Below are positions 24,280 to 32,250 of a stretch of DNA of 64,000 nucleotides, piece after piece (the first letter of the stretch is position 1; the number at the start of each line of letters is the position of its first letter). Location of the stretch: positions 10,706 through 74,705 of the forward strand of contig NZ_CABKRX010000113.1 in NCBI RefSeq assembly GCF_902374955.1. Reading direction: 5' to 3'. This DNA comes from Bacillus massilioanorexius. GTDB lineage: Bacteria > Bacillota > Bacilli > Bacillales > DSM-1321. Below the pieces are notes generated by a model. It worked only from the letters and a program-made list of their open reading frames with translations, had not been told where the DNA came from and made no database searches. Both the position numbers and the translations under genes were made by a program.

Positions 24280-25437
24280 ATGAGTCATGTTTTTCCAACG
24301 TATGCAAGATGGGATATTACTCCTGAACATGGAGAAGGAAGCTATTTAATTGCTACGAATGATGTGAAATATTTAGATTTTACTTCTGGTATTGGCGTAT
24401 TGAATTTAGGACATCGACCTCATAATGTAGAAGATGCTATTCAGAAGCAGTTAGCAAATTACTGGCATACTTCGAACTTATTTCAGCAGCCGCTACAAGA
24501 ACAATTAGCTGATAAGTTAACAGCAGAATCAGGATTAGAAGCAGCCTTCTTTTGTAATAGTGGTGCAGAAGCAAATGAAGCAGCAATTAAATTAGCTAAA
24601 AAAGCTACAGGTAGAAAGAAAATTGTAACGTGTAATCAGTCATTTCATGGTAGAACATATGCTACAATGGGAGCAACTGGTCAAGAAAAAGTACGAATTG
24701 GCTATGGACCAATGCTGGATCATTTTGAATATATTACGTTTAATAATGTAGAAGATGTAAAACGCGTGGTTGATGAAGATACAGCAGCGATTATGTTTGA
24801 AATCGTTCAAGGTGAAGGCGGTATTTATTGCGCTACAGAAGAGTTTTTACGAACTGTTCAAGAAGTAGCGAAAAATGTTGGAGCATTAATCATTATCGAT
24901 GAAGTGCAAACAGGAATAGGTCGTACAGGTAAAGCATTTGCATTTCAACACTTTAACTTTATTCCTGATATCATAACAGTAGCCAAAGGTTTAGGAAATG
25001 GTTTACCAATTGGTGCCATGCTTGGTAAAGAGACATTGATTCCATATTTTGGCGCAGGAAGTCATGGCTCTACATTTGGTGGTAATCCGCTCAGTACTTC
25101 AGCAGCTATAGCTGTTTTAGAGGAAATTTTTCAAGCTGATTTTTTACAAGCAGTAGAACATAAAAGTGATGCTTTGAATCAAAAGCTTGTAAGGGAATTA
25201 AATGAACTACCAATTGTAAAAGATATAAGAGGACTTGGATTAATGGTGGGGATTGAGTTAGCAAGCCAAGCGAATGAGATTATACTTGGTTTACAGCAAC
25301 AAGAGTTACTAGTATTGCCAGCTGGGCCGAATGTCATCCGATTGTTGCCTCCTTTAAATGTATCGGAAGCTGAAATCGATATAGCAGTAGAGAAAATTGT
25401 AGAATCAATTAAACAAGTAAGTGGAACAGCCGTGTAA
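24280..25437 (+). CDS. argD: Acetylornithine aminotransferase
   Basis: ArgD (385 aa from ATG 24280) is a class III PLP aminotransferase converting N-acetylglutamate semialdehyde to N-acetylornithine. Seen are NSGAEANEAAIKLA, the SFHGRTYATM block, the IIDEVQTGIGRTG pocket and the PLP Lys in VAKGLGNGLPIGAML. A longer in-frame reading from 24238 overlaps argB and is not needed. ATG 24277 is also possible, but 24280 has better spacing from GTGAGGG. It is followed by a 75-bp gap with an ARG-box-like site before carA. Confidence 0.91.
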   Translation: MSHVFPTYARWDITPEHGEGSYLIATNDVKYLDFTSGIGVLNLGHRPHNVEDAIQKQLANYWHTSNLFQQPLQEQLADKLTAESGLEAAFFCNSGAEANEAAIKLAKKATGRKKIVTCNQSFHGRTYATMGATGQEKVRIGYGPMLDHFEYITFNNVEDVKRVVDEDTAAIMFEIVQGEGGIYCATEEFLRTVQEVAKNVGALIIIDEVQTGIGRTGKAFAFQHFNFIPDIITVAKGLGNGLPIGAMLGKETLIPYFGAGSHGSTFGGNPLSTSAAIAVLEEIFQADFLQAVEHKSDALNQKLVRELNELPIVKDIRGLGLMVGIELASQANEIILGLQQQELLVLPAGPNVIRLLPPLNVSEAEIDIAVEKIVESIKQVSGTAV

Positions 25438-25458
25438 GGCTGAATATTTTTAAATTGA

Positions 25459-25477
25459 AATGAATAATTATTCTGAT
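25459..25477 (+). promoter_or_regulatory. Internal ARG-box-like site before carA
   Basis: TGAATAATTATTC with matching flanks forms an AT-rich palindrome of ArgR/AhrC type in the argD-carA gap. A half site (AAATATTCA) follows at about 25487. Such a site suggests separate or added arginine control of carAB-argF. No good promoter boxes can be fixed in the same 75 bp. Confidence 0.5.
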
Positions 25478-25512
25478 CGTTAGATAAATATTCATCAGCA
25501 GAGGGTGAAAGT

Positions 25513-26594
25513 ATGAACAGTTATATACATTTAGAAAATGGGGAAGTTTTTTCAGGAAAATGGCTTACGAAACAACCAGATCATACTATTTCTGGAGAAA
25601 TCGTATTTTATACAGGAATGACGGGATACCAAGAGGTTTTAACAGATCCATCATATAAAAATCAAATTGTTGTTTTCACATATCCGTTAATAGGGAATTA
25701 CGGTATTAATGATGTTGATTTTGAAAGCTGTAAACCTCATGTAGCTGGAGTAATTGTTCATAGAGGAGATATGACATATTCACATTACAATGCGAAAAAG
25801 TCTTTAGTGGAGTATTTAGATAAATGGAATATACCGATGCTTGGAAATGTAGATACAAGAGCAATTGTTAAACGTATACGTACGATGGGATCAATGCCTG
25901 TCTATTTGAATAACGATCCAACTTATTCAATTCAAGAGCAGAGCTTTCAGTATAAATCACCAGTACCTCTAGTTTCACAGGAACAAAAGAGCGTTCATGG
26001 CAAAGGAAGCGAGCATATTATTTTAATGGATTTTGGATATAAAAAATCCATTTTGGAATATGTAGTTGAAAAAGATTGTACAGTTACAGTTGTACCCTAT
26101 CACACAACATTGGAAGAGATAAATTCATTAAAACCAGATGGTATTTTACTATCTAATGGACCAGGAGATCCGGTCGAGATGACACCATACTTGGAAAATA
26201 TTAAAGCAATATCTTCAGCGTATCCAACCATGGGAATTTGTTTAGGGCATCAGCTAATCGCATTAGCCTTTGGTGGAAAAACGAAAAATTACTATTTGGT
26301 CATAGAGGGGCTAATCAACCTGTTTTGGATCTTAAACAAAACAAAGTGTTTATGACATCGCAAAATCATAGCTATGTCGTTGATGAAAAAAGTCTTACTG
26401 ATACAGAATTGACAATACGATTTGTGCAAGTTAATGATAAATCGGTAGAAGGTCTACAACATGATACATTACCGATTGTTACAACACAATTTCATCCAGA
26501 AGCAAATCCAGGTCCAGCAGAAAGCTCTATTATTTTTGATGAGTTTTTACAAAATGTGAAAAGTACAAGCGGGAGAGAAAAAGTATATGCCTAA
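25513..26594 (+). pseudogene. carA: carA, carbamoyl-phosphate synthase small subunit, frameshifted
   Basis: CarA is the glutaminase subunit of the arginine-pathway carbamoyl-phosphate synthase. The frame from ATG 25513 encodes the N-terminal domain and the class I amidotransferase up to the nucleophile elbow GICLGHQLIA, then GGKT, and after that goes out of frame to a stop at 26353. The rest (NEKLLFGHRGANQPV ... TQFHPEANPGPAES) continues in the -1 frame up to 26594. One base is missing near the A5 runs at 26277-26281 and 26284-26288. The catalytic Cys is thus split from the catalytic His and Glu. Either a real loss mutation or an assembly error in an A run would explain it. The 0-frame product would be 280 aa with a foreign tail. 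Confidence 0.85.
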
Positions 26595-29500
26595 AGATCC
26601 TTCAATTCAAACAATATTAGTCATTGGCTCTGGCCCAATCGTAATTGGTCAGGCAGCAGAATTTGATTACGGTGGTACCCAAGCCTGTATAGCCTTAAAG
26701 GAAGAAGGTTACAAGGTTATTTTAATAAACAATAATCCGGCAACAATTATGACGGATGAAAGTAATGCGGATGTTGTGTATTTTGAGCCTCTTACAAAAG
26801 AATCGATTACCCAAATTATTGAGAAAGAGCGTCCTGATGGTTTACTAGCAACACTTGGTGGGCAAACAGGTTTGAATTTAGCCTACGAGTTAGATGAAGC
26901 AGGAGTATTAGAAAAGTATAATGTTAAGCTTCTAGGAACACCAATTGAATCAATAAAAAAAGGAGAGGATCGTGAGCTTTTCAGACAATTAATGTTTGAA
27001 ATTAACGAACCTGTTCCAGATAGTTCGATTGTGCATACATTGGATGAAGCTGTAGCATTTGCAGAAAAAATTGGTTTCCCTATTATAGTTCGTCCAGCTT
27101 ATACACTTGGTGGAACCGGAGGCGGTATCGCAGCTGATTTAGACTCTTTCAAAGAACTAGTAAGAGGTGGCCTACAAGAAAGTCCAATCACACAATGTTT
27201 AATTGAACGAAGTATTGCTGGATTTAAAGAAATTGAATATGAAGTAATGCGTGATAGTTCAGGTACTTGTATTACTGTATGTAATATGGAGAATATTGAT
27301 CCGGTAGGTATTCATACAGGTGATTCTATCGTTGTGGCTCCTTCACAAACATTAACGGATGAAGAGTATCAAATGCTACGAGGAGCTTCGATTAAAATTA
27401 TCTCTGCTTTAGGGATTATCGGAGGATGTAATATTCAGTTTGCATTAGACCCAGCAAGTAAGCAATATTATTTGATTGAAGTGAATCCAAGGGTAAGTCG
27501 ATCATCAGCATTAGCTTCAAAAGCAACGGGATATCCGATTGCGAGAATAGCTGCAAAATTAGCTGTTGGTTATCAGTTAGCGGAAATGATCAATCCAGTT
27601 ACAAAAAGCACATATTCTAGCTTTGAGCCAGCACTAGATTATGTAGTAGTTAAATTTCCTCGTTGGCCATTTGATAAATTTACTGGTGCAAATCGTAAAC
27701 TAGGTACACAAATGAAAGCAACTGGTGAAGTAATGGCAATTGATCGCAATTTAGAAAGTGCCATTCAAAAAGCTGTTTCTTCTTTAGAAATGAAATTAGT
27801 TGGTTTAAAACTACCACGATTAGAAAATGAATGTGTTTATCAGCTGATGCATGAAATGAATGGTAATAGTGACGAAAGATTTTTTATCATTCTAGAGTTA
27901 TTACGTAAAGGCATAAGCATTGAAGAAATTCATAAACACACGAAAATAGATTATTTCTTCTTATCTGTATTTGCTCATTTAATTGCAGCTGAAAAACTAA
28001 TAGATAAACGTAATGTGAATTCCATTTCTGTAGAAGAATTTACGATGTTAAAAGAGTATGGATTTTCTGATGCGTATCTTTCACATCAATGGAAGGTAGA
28101 TGAAAAGGAAGTTCGACAAAAAAGAAAAAGCTATGGAATAGAGGCTTCTTATAAAATCGTTGATACATGTGCTGCTGAATTTTCATCTCAAACAAGCTAT
28201 TATTATAGCTCTTACAACGGTGAAAATGAACAAGTACCATCCAATCGCAAAAAGGTTTTGATAGTAGGTAGTGGACCAATTCGAATTGGCCAAGGAATTG
28301 AGTTTGATTATTGTTCAGTTCATAGTGTATTTGCTCTTCAAAGCGAAGGGATTGAGAGCATTATGATCAACAATAATCCAGAAACAGTAAGTACTGATTT
28401 TGCAACAGCTGATAAATTGTATTTTGAACCATTAACTTTAGAGTACGTTTTGAATGTTATTGAAGCAGAAAAAATAGAAGATGTTATTATTCAATTCGGT
28501 GGTCAAACGGCTATTAATTTAGCTAATGAACTAGAGCAAGCAGGAGTGAATTTGTTAGGAACTTCTTTTGATACAGTTGACCAACTTGAAGATCGTTCTC
28601 GTTTTTATGACTTACTAGAAGTTTTAAATGTCCCACATGTTCCTGGAGCGATTGCTAATAGTGAGGAAGAGTTAAAACAATTTGCTGAACAGTTAGGATA
28701 TCCTATTCTAGTTCGTCCTTCATATGTTATCGGTGGAAGTGGTATGCATATTTATTCTAGTAAAGAAGAATTAGAAGAAGGTATTGCATCAAGTACTTAT
28801 CCAATACTAATTGATCGCTATTTACCTGGAAAAGAGGCAGAAGTCGATTTAGTAGCTGATGGAAAGGACATTTGTATACCGATTATTGCAGAACATATTG
28901 AGAAGGCTGGTATTCATTCTGGAGATAGTATGGCATATCTTCCATCTCAAACATTATCAGAGAATGTGAAAAATAAAATTGTAGAATATGCAGAAAAAAT
29001 TGTAAAAAAATTACAATACAAAGGTTTAATGAATATACAATATGTTATTTCCGATGAAGATGTATACGTGCTAGAGGTAAATCCAAGAGCAAGTCGAACG
29101 ATTCCTATAATAAGTAAAGTAGCAAATGTTCAGTTAGTACAAATTGCGACAAAAATATTGCTTGGGAAATATTCTTTGTCGGATTTAGTTGAAAAGCTTG
29201 GTTTATTAGAGGAATTGCCATATGTTGTTGTGAAATATCCAGTATTCTCAACTTTTGCTTTGAGTGGACTTGATAGTAAGTTAGGACCGGAAATGAAATC
29301 GACTGGAGAAGGAATTGCAATCGGTGATACGAAAGCAGAAGCGTTAGCGAAGGCATTTGTATTTTTAGAAAAAAGTATAAAAATGCATGGGAATGAAGTA
29401 TTCGTATCTTCATCGATTTCGCTACCAGTGGAACTACAGGAGAAAATGGAAGAGGTAGGATTAATTCCTGTAACAGATAGATCCTTGGAAAATTGGTTAA

Positions 29501-29703
29501 AAGAAAAAAGAGGAAAAGTGTTACTAACCTTGGCTGATGAAGAAAAGTCAGCACGCATACAAGCTGCAAAATATCGTTTATTAACTTTTACAAGTATAGA
29601 AACGTTTAAAGCATATGTTGAAGGTGCATCATTTAGCGACATTTCAATGGCATCATTAGAGGATTGGCATGCAAAACAAAAGAAAGGCGTGACGATAAAA
29701 TGA
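26587..29703 (+). CDS. carB: Carbamoyl-phosphate synthase large subunit (arginine type)
   Basis: CarB (1038 aa) makes carbamoyl phosphate from ammonia, bicarbonate and two ATP. Two homologous synthetase halves are clear: the first begins GSGPIVIGQAAEFDYGGTQA and the second near residue 555 with GSGPIRIGQGIEFDYCS. Each has an ATP-grasp domain (EVNPRVSRSSALASKATGYP; EVNPRASRTIPIISKVA). The C-terminal regulatory domain is short, fitting an arginine-operon enzyme and not the pyrimidine one. Its start overlaps the carA end by eight bases, and its last bases overlap argF (ATGA). With carA broken, it could work only with ammonia or another small subunit. Confidence 0.92.
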   Translation: MPKDPSIQTILVIGSGPIVIGQAAEFDYGGTQACIALKEEGYKVILINNNPATIMTDESNADVVYFEPLTKESITQIIEKERPDGLLATLGGQTGLNLAYELDEAGVLEKYNVKLLGTPIESIKKGEDRELFRQLMFEINEPVPDSSIVHTLDEAVAFAEKIGFPIIVRPAYTLGGTGGGIAADLDSFKELVRGGLQESPITQCLIERSIAGFKEIEYEVMRDSSGTCITVCNMENIDPVGIHTGDSIVVAPSQTLTDEEYQMLRGASIKIISALGIIGGCNIQFALDPASKQYYLIEVNPRVSRSSALASKATGYPIARIAAKLAVGYQLAEMINPVTKSTYSSFEPALDYVVVKFPRWPFDKFTGANRKLGTQMKATGEVMAIDRNLESAIQKAVSSLEMKLVGLKLPRLENECVYQLMHEMNGNSDERFFIILELLRKGISIEEIHKHTKIDYFFLSVFAHLIAAEKLIDKRNVNSISVEEFTMLKEYGFSDAYLSHQWKVDEKEVRQKRKSYGIEASYKIVDTCAAEFSSQTSYYYSSYNGENEQVPSNRKKVLIVGSGPIRIGQGIEFDYCSVHSVFALQSEGIESIMINNNPETVSTDFATADKLYFEPLTLEYVLNVIEAEKIEDVIIQFGGQTAINLANELEQAGVNLLGTSFDTVDQLEDRSRFYDLLEVLNVPHVPGAIANSEEELKQFAEQLGYPILVRPSYVIGGSGMHIYSSKEELEEGIASSTYPILIDRYLPGKEAEVDLVADGKDICIPIIAEHIEKAGIHSGDSMAYLPSQTLSENVKNKIVEYAEKIVKKLQYKGLMNIQYVISDEDVYVLEVNPRASRTIPIISKVANVQLVQIATKILLGKYSLSDLVEKLGLLEELPYVVVKYPVFSTFALSGLDSKLGPEMKSTGEGIAIGDTKAEALAKAFVFLEKSIKMHGNEVFVSSSISLPVELQEKMEEVGLIPVTDRSLENWLKEKRGKVLLTLADEEKSARIQAAKYRLLTFTSIETFKAYVEGASFSDISMASLEDWHAKQKKGVTIK

Positions 29704-30659
29704 CAACAGCACAAATAACAAATACAAATAAGATATTAACTACAAAAGATTTTTTATCTTTAACGGATGTAACAAGTGATCAAATTTTGAAGTTGCTTGA
29801 GTTAGCAACAAATATTAAAACGAAGTTTAAAAATGGAGAGAAATACTCTCCTTTAGAAGGAAAAACATTAGCGATGATTTTCGAAAAATCATCTACTCGT
29901 ACTCGTGTATCTTTTGAAGTTGGTATGCTGCAACTTGGTGGTCATGCTTTATTTTTAACAAATCGTGATTTACAGCTTGGTAGAGGAGAAACAGTTGCCG
30001 ATACTGCTCAGGTGTTGGCGGAATATGTAAATGGTATTATGATTAGAACATTTGAACATGAAAAAGTAGAAGAGCTTGCTAAATGTGGAGGTATTCCTGT
30101 AATCAATGGATTAACGGATTTGCATCACCCATGCCAAGCAATGGCTGATTTACTAACCATTCAAGAAGTAAAAGGCAAGCTTCAAGGATTGAAAATTGCC
30201 TACATTGGAGATGGCAATAATGTGGCACATTCTTTAATGGAAGCATGTGCAAAGGTAGGTATGGATGTAGCCATTGCAACACCAAAAGGCTATGAACCAA
30301 ATAGCAAAATTATTGAAGGTGTTCAACTAGACGCTGCCAAATCAGGAGGCTCTATTGTGGTTACAAATGATCCTCAGGAGGCAGTTCAAAATGCAGATGT
30401 GATTTATTGTGATGTATGGACGAGTATGGGGCAAGAAGATGAAAATGAAAAAAGATTAGCCGATTTTTCTGACTTTCAAGTAAATGCCCAACTAGTGGAA
30501 AAGGCAAAAGTAGATTATATTTTCATGCACTGTTTACCAGCGCATCGAGAAGAAGAAGTATCAACTGAAATTATTGATGGACCTCACTCTGTGATTTTTC
30601 ATCAAGCAGGAAATAGATTACATGCTCAAAAAGCAGTACTTGTAGATTTAATGTCATAA
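29700..30659 (+). CDS. argF: Ornithine carbamoyltransferase
   Basis: ArgF (319 aa) joins carbamoyl phosphate to ornithine giving citrulline. The carbamoyl-phosphate site is FEKSSTRTRVSFE and the second-half motifs include HPCQAMADLLTI and the catalytic Cys in FMHCLPAHR. An in-frame Met at 29664 would lie deep in carB; the ATG at 29700 overlapping the carB stop as ATGA gives the usual length and is preferred. It is the last gene of the operon and is followed by a terminator. Confidence 0.93.
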   Translation: MTTAQITNTNKILTTKDFLSLTDVTSDQILKLLELATNIKTKFKNGEKYSPLEGKTLAMIFEKSSTRTRVSFEVGMLQLGGHALFLTNRDLQLGRGETVADTAQVLAEYVNGIMIRTFEHEKVEELAKCGGIPVINGLTDLHHPCQAMADLLTIQEVKGKLQGLKIAYIGDGNNVAHSLMEACAKVGMDVAIATPKGYEPNSKIIEGVQLDAAKSGGSIVVTNDPQEAVQNADVIYCDVWTSMGQEDENEKRLADFSDFQVNAQLVEKAKVDYIFMHCLPAHREEEVSTEIIDGPHSVIFHQAGNRLHAQKAVLVDLMS

Positions 30660-30665
30660 TAGAAT

Positions 30666-30710
30666 AAAAAGGATGTCTCAAAAGAAGAATGTTTGAAGAC
30701 ATCCTTTTTT
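30666..30710 (+). terminator. Terminator of the arg-car operon
   Basis: A perfect 13-bp stem (AAAAAGGATGTCT and its complement) with an 18-nt loop has an A run before and a T run after it. It ends the argC-argF transcript. Confidence 0.82.
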
Positions 30711-30769
30711 ATGAAGAAATAGGATTACCTGCTCAAAAAAGAGCCAAACGCTTAAAAACAAAGATTACT

Positions 30770-30824
30770 CCAGAAATAGAAACAGCTCCCGAACAAATTA
30801 TGTTGGGAGCTGTTTTATTTCTGG
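30770..30824. terminator. Bidirectional terminator between argF and uppP
   Basis: A long stem (30770-30790 with 30805-30824, one bulge) contains the core AGCTCCC/GGGAGCT. It lies 15 bases past the 3' end of uppP and probably terminates that minus-strand gene while backing up the argF terminator. Confidence 0.7.
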
Positions 30825-30838
30825 TCTAGATATGAATG

Positions 30839-31648
30839 TTACGCGAAAATTAATACGCATCCACCAACTATGAAGCAGTAGATAGAAAAATACATTAGAT
30901 TGCCTCTTGCCATTATGCCCATGAACCATTTTAAAGCAAAGTAGGAAGCGACTAATGATGCTAGAAATGCAATGGTATAAGGTAGTGCCAACGTGCCAAT
31001 TTGTGGATCGTTGATAATATCACTGAAGCTTAATATCATTCCTCCAACACTAATTGGGATGTACAACAAGAATGAAAAGCGTAAAGCTGTTTCTTGCTTA
31101 GTACCAAGAAGCATTGAAGCAACAATGGTAGCTCCTGAACGGCTAATACCCGGTATAAGAGCTACAGCTTGAGCCAAGCCAATAATAATTGTATCTTTTA
31201 ATGATAAATCATTATCATTTTTTCTCCCTTTAAGCTTGCGGATGGACCATAGCGCAATCCCTGTGATTATTAAGGAAACCGCTAGTATTTTTATGCCTTT
31301 AAAATGCTCAGCAATATAATCATCAAATAAAACTGCTGCTACGGCTGCAGGAATTGTTGCAATGATTAAGTAAATAATAAATCGAAAATCGGCTTTCGCA
31401 CTTTCTTCTCTTTTGGTTAAATAAAGTAATCCATTTTGAATTAAGCGCCAAATATCTTTTCGATAAATTAATACAACAGCAATTAAAGATGCTGTATTTA
31501 CAAGTAATTCAAAACTCATTCCTGGAATTTCTATACCAAAGAAGTGTTGCATTAACACAAGATGACCACTAGAAGAAACAGGAATGGGTTCTGTAAAACC
31601 TTGCACTAATCCTAAAAATAAGTATTTCAGTAATAAAAGTAAATCCAC
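30839..31648 (-). CDS. uppP: Undecaprenyl-diphosphatase UppP (BacA)
   Basis: This 269-aa membrane protein dephosphorylates undecaprenyl diphosphate to recycle the lipid carrier for cell wall synthesis; overproduction gives bacitracin resistance. Both signature regions are intact: GLVQGFTEPIPVSSSGHLVL near the N terminus and PGISRSGATIVASMLLG in the second half, with about eight membrane segments. Translation starts at GTG 31648 with a CGGAGG ribosome binding site. It sits alone between argF and yjzC, a place where I do not recall a uppP gene in B. subtilis. Confidence 0.92.
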   Translation of the reverse strand: MDLLLLLKYLFLGLVQGFTEPIPVSSSGHLVLMQHFFGIEIPGMSFELLVNTASLIAVVLIYRKDIWRLIQNGLLYLTKREESAKADFRFIIYLIIATIPAAVAAVLFDDYIAEHFKGIKILAVSLIITGIALWSIRKLKGRKNDNDLSLKDTIIIGLAQAVALIPGISRSGATIVASMLLGTKQETALRFSFLLYIPISVGGMILSFSDIINDPQIGTLALPYTIAFLASLVASYFALKWFMGIMARGNLMYFSIYCFIVGGCVLIFA

Positions 31649-31826
31649 TATTGAACCTCCGAAAATTTATAAATCTCATCTTTTCATTTAACACTAAGGT
31701 AATGGAGAAAGTAAAGAGTATTAGGGGTATGGAAAAGTTCCTTAAATGTAAAAAATAGGTATGTTTATAAGGTTTGGCTATGTGGGAATAATATAGATGG
31801 TTTCAACTATAAGGAGGGAAGACTGT

Positions 31827-32006
31827 ATGGGACAATCCCGACAATTTAGAGCAGGACAGAAAGCACCAAATAACGGGTACTATGTCGAAGTTGGTGAAAC
31901 AGGTAGTATGGTCAAAAATCCTAAGAAAATCCACTTGCAAGCTGGAGATGATTTTCCGGAAAACTCTAATCATAATCGACTTTGGACATACCAGAGAAAA
32001 CCTTAA
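31827..32006 (+). CDS. yjzC: YjzC family small protein
   Basis: This 59-aa protein begins MGQSRQFRAGQKAPNNGYYV and ends NHNRLWTYQRKP. It closely follows the B. subtilis YjzC sequence as I recall it, including the GETGSMVKNPKKI stretch. The function is unknown; it is a conserved YjzC-type domain with no signal or membrane segment. An in-frame earlier start (31797) exists, but AAGGAGG at 31811-31817 clearly serves ATG 31827. A terminator follows. Synteny with argF and yjzD supports the identification. Confidence 0.85.
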   Translation: MGQSRQFRAGQKAPNNGYYVEVGETGSMVKNPKKIHLQAGDDFPENSNHNRLWTYQRKP

Positions 32007-32016
32007 TAACATACAA

Positions 32017-32050
32017 ATAAGCCCCCACTTCTTGCCAAAATGGGGGTTAT
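32017..32050 (+). terminator. Terminator after yjzC
   Basis: ATAAGCCCCCA at 32017-32027 pairs with TGGGGGTTAT at 32041-32050, with a 13-nt loop. The GC-rich core followed by AT-rich sequence ends the yjzC transcript. Confidence 0.65.
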
Positions 32051-32093
32051 TATCATATTATTCATAATTCAATATTTATTGTAGAAAGCTGTC

Positions 32094-32147
32094 TTTACAT
32101 ATGTGTAAAAAGTTGTATAATAATATTAAAGGTCAAAAAAGGTCAAA
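32094..32147 (+). promoter_or_regulatory. clpB promoter with CtsR box
   Basis: A -35 TTTACA (32094-32099) and a -10 TATAAT (32116-32121) are separated by 16 bp. Directly downstream the tandem heptads GGTCAAA-AAA-GGTCAAA at 32131-32147 match the CtsR operator exactly. The operator overlaps the expected transcription start, so CtsR would block clpB except under heat or protein stress. No CIRCE element is seen. Confidence 0.88.
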
Positions 32148-32250
32148 CTTGTTATTTGACTAAACTTAAACCATTTATGTTTGGAACTAAAGATTTATTT
32201 TAGCTTTAGTAGCTAGCATATTAATACCGTTGTTTAGAGGAGGGGCTAAT

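Noticed and set aside
26277..26292. Programmed -1 ribosomal frameshift in carA
   Set aside because: It is not claimed as such. The local text does not provide an in-frame X-XXY-YYZ heptamer, and carA is not known to be made that way; it is kept as a frameshift of uncertain origin.
29105..29714. Long open frames on the minus strand within carB
   Set aside because: They are antisense shadows of a strongly conserved carB region, have biased composition and lack ribosome binding sites.
30103..30300. Minus-strand frame inside argF
   Set aside because: It lies over catalytic-domain codons of argF and its Leu/His-rich composition is typical of an antisense reading.
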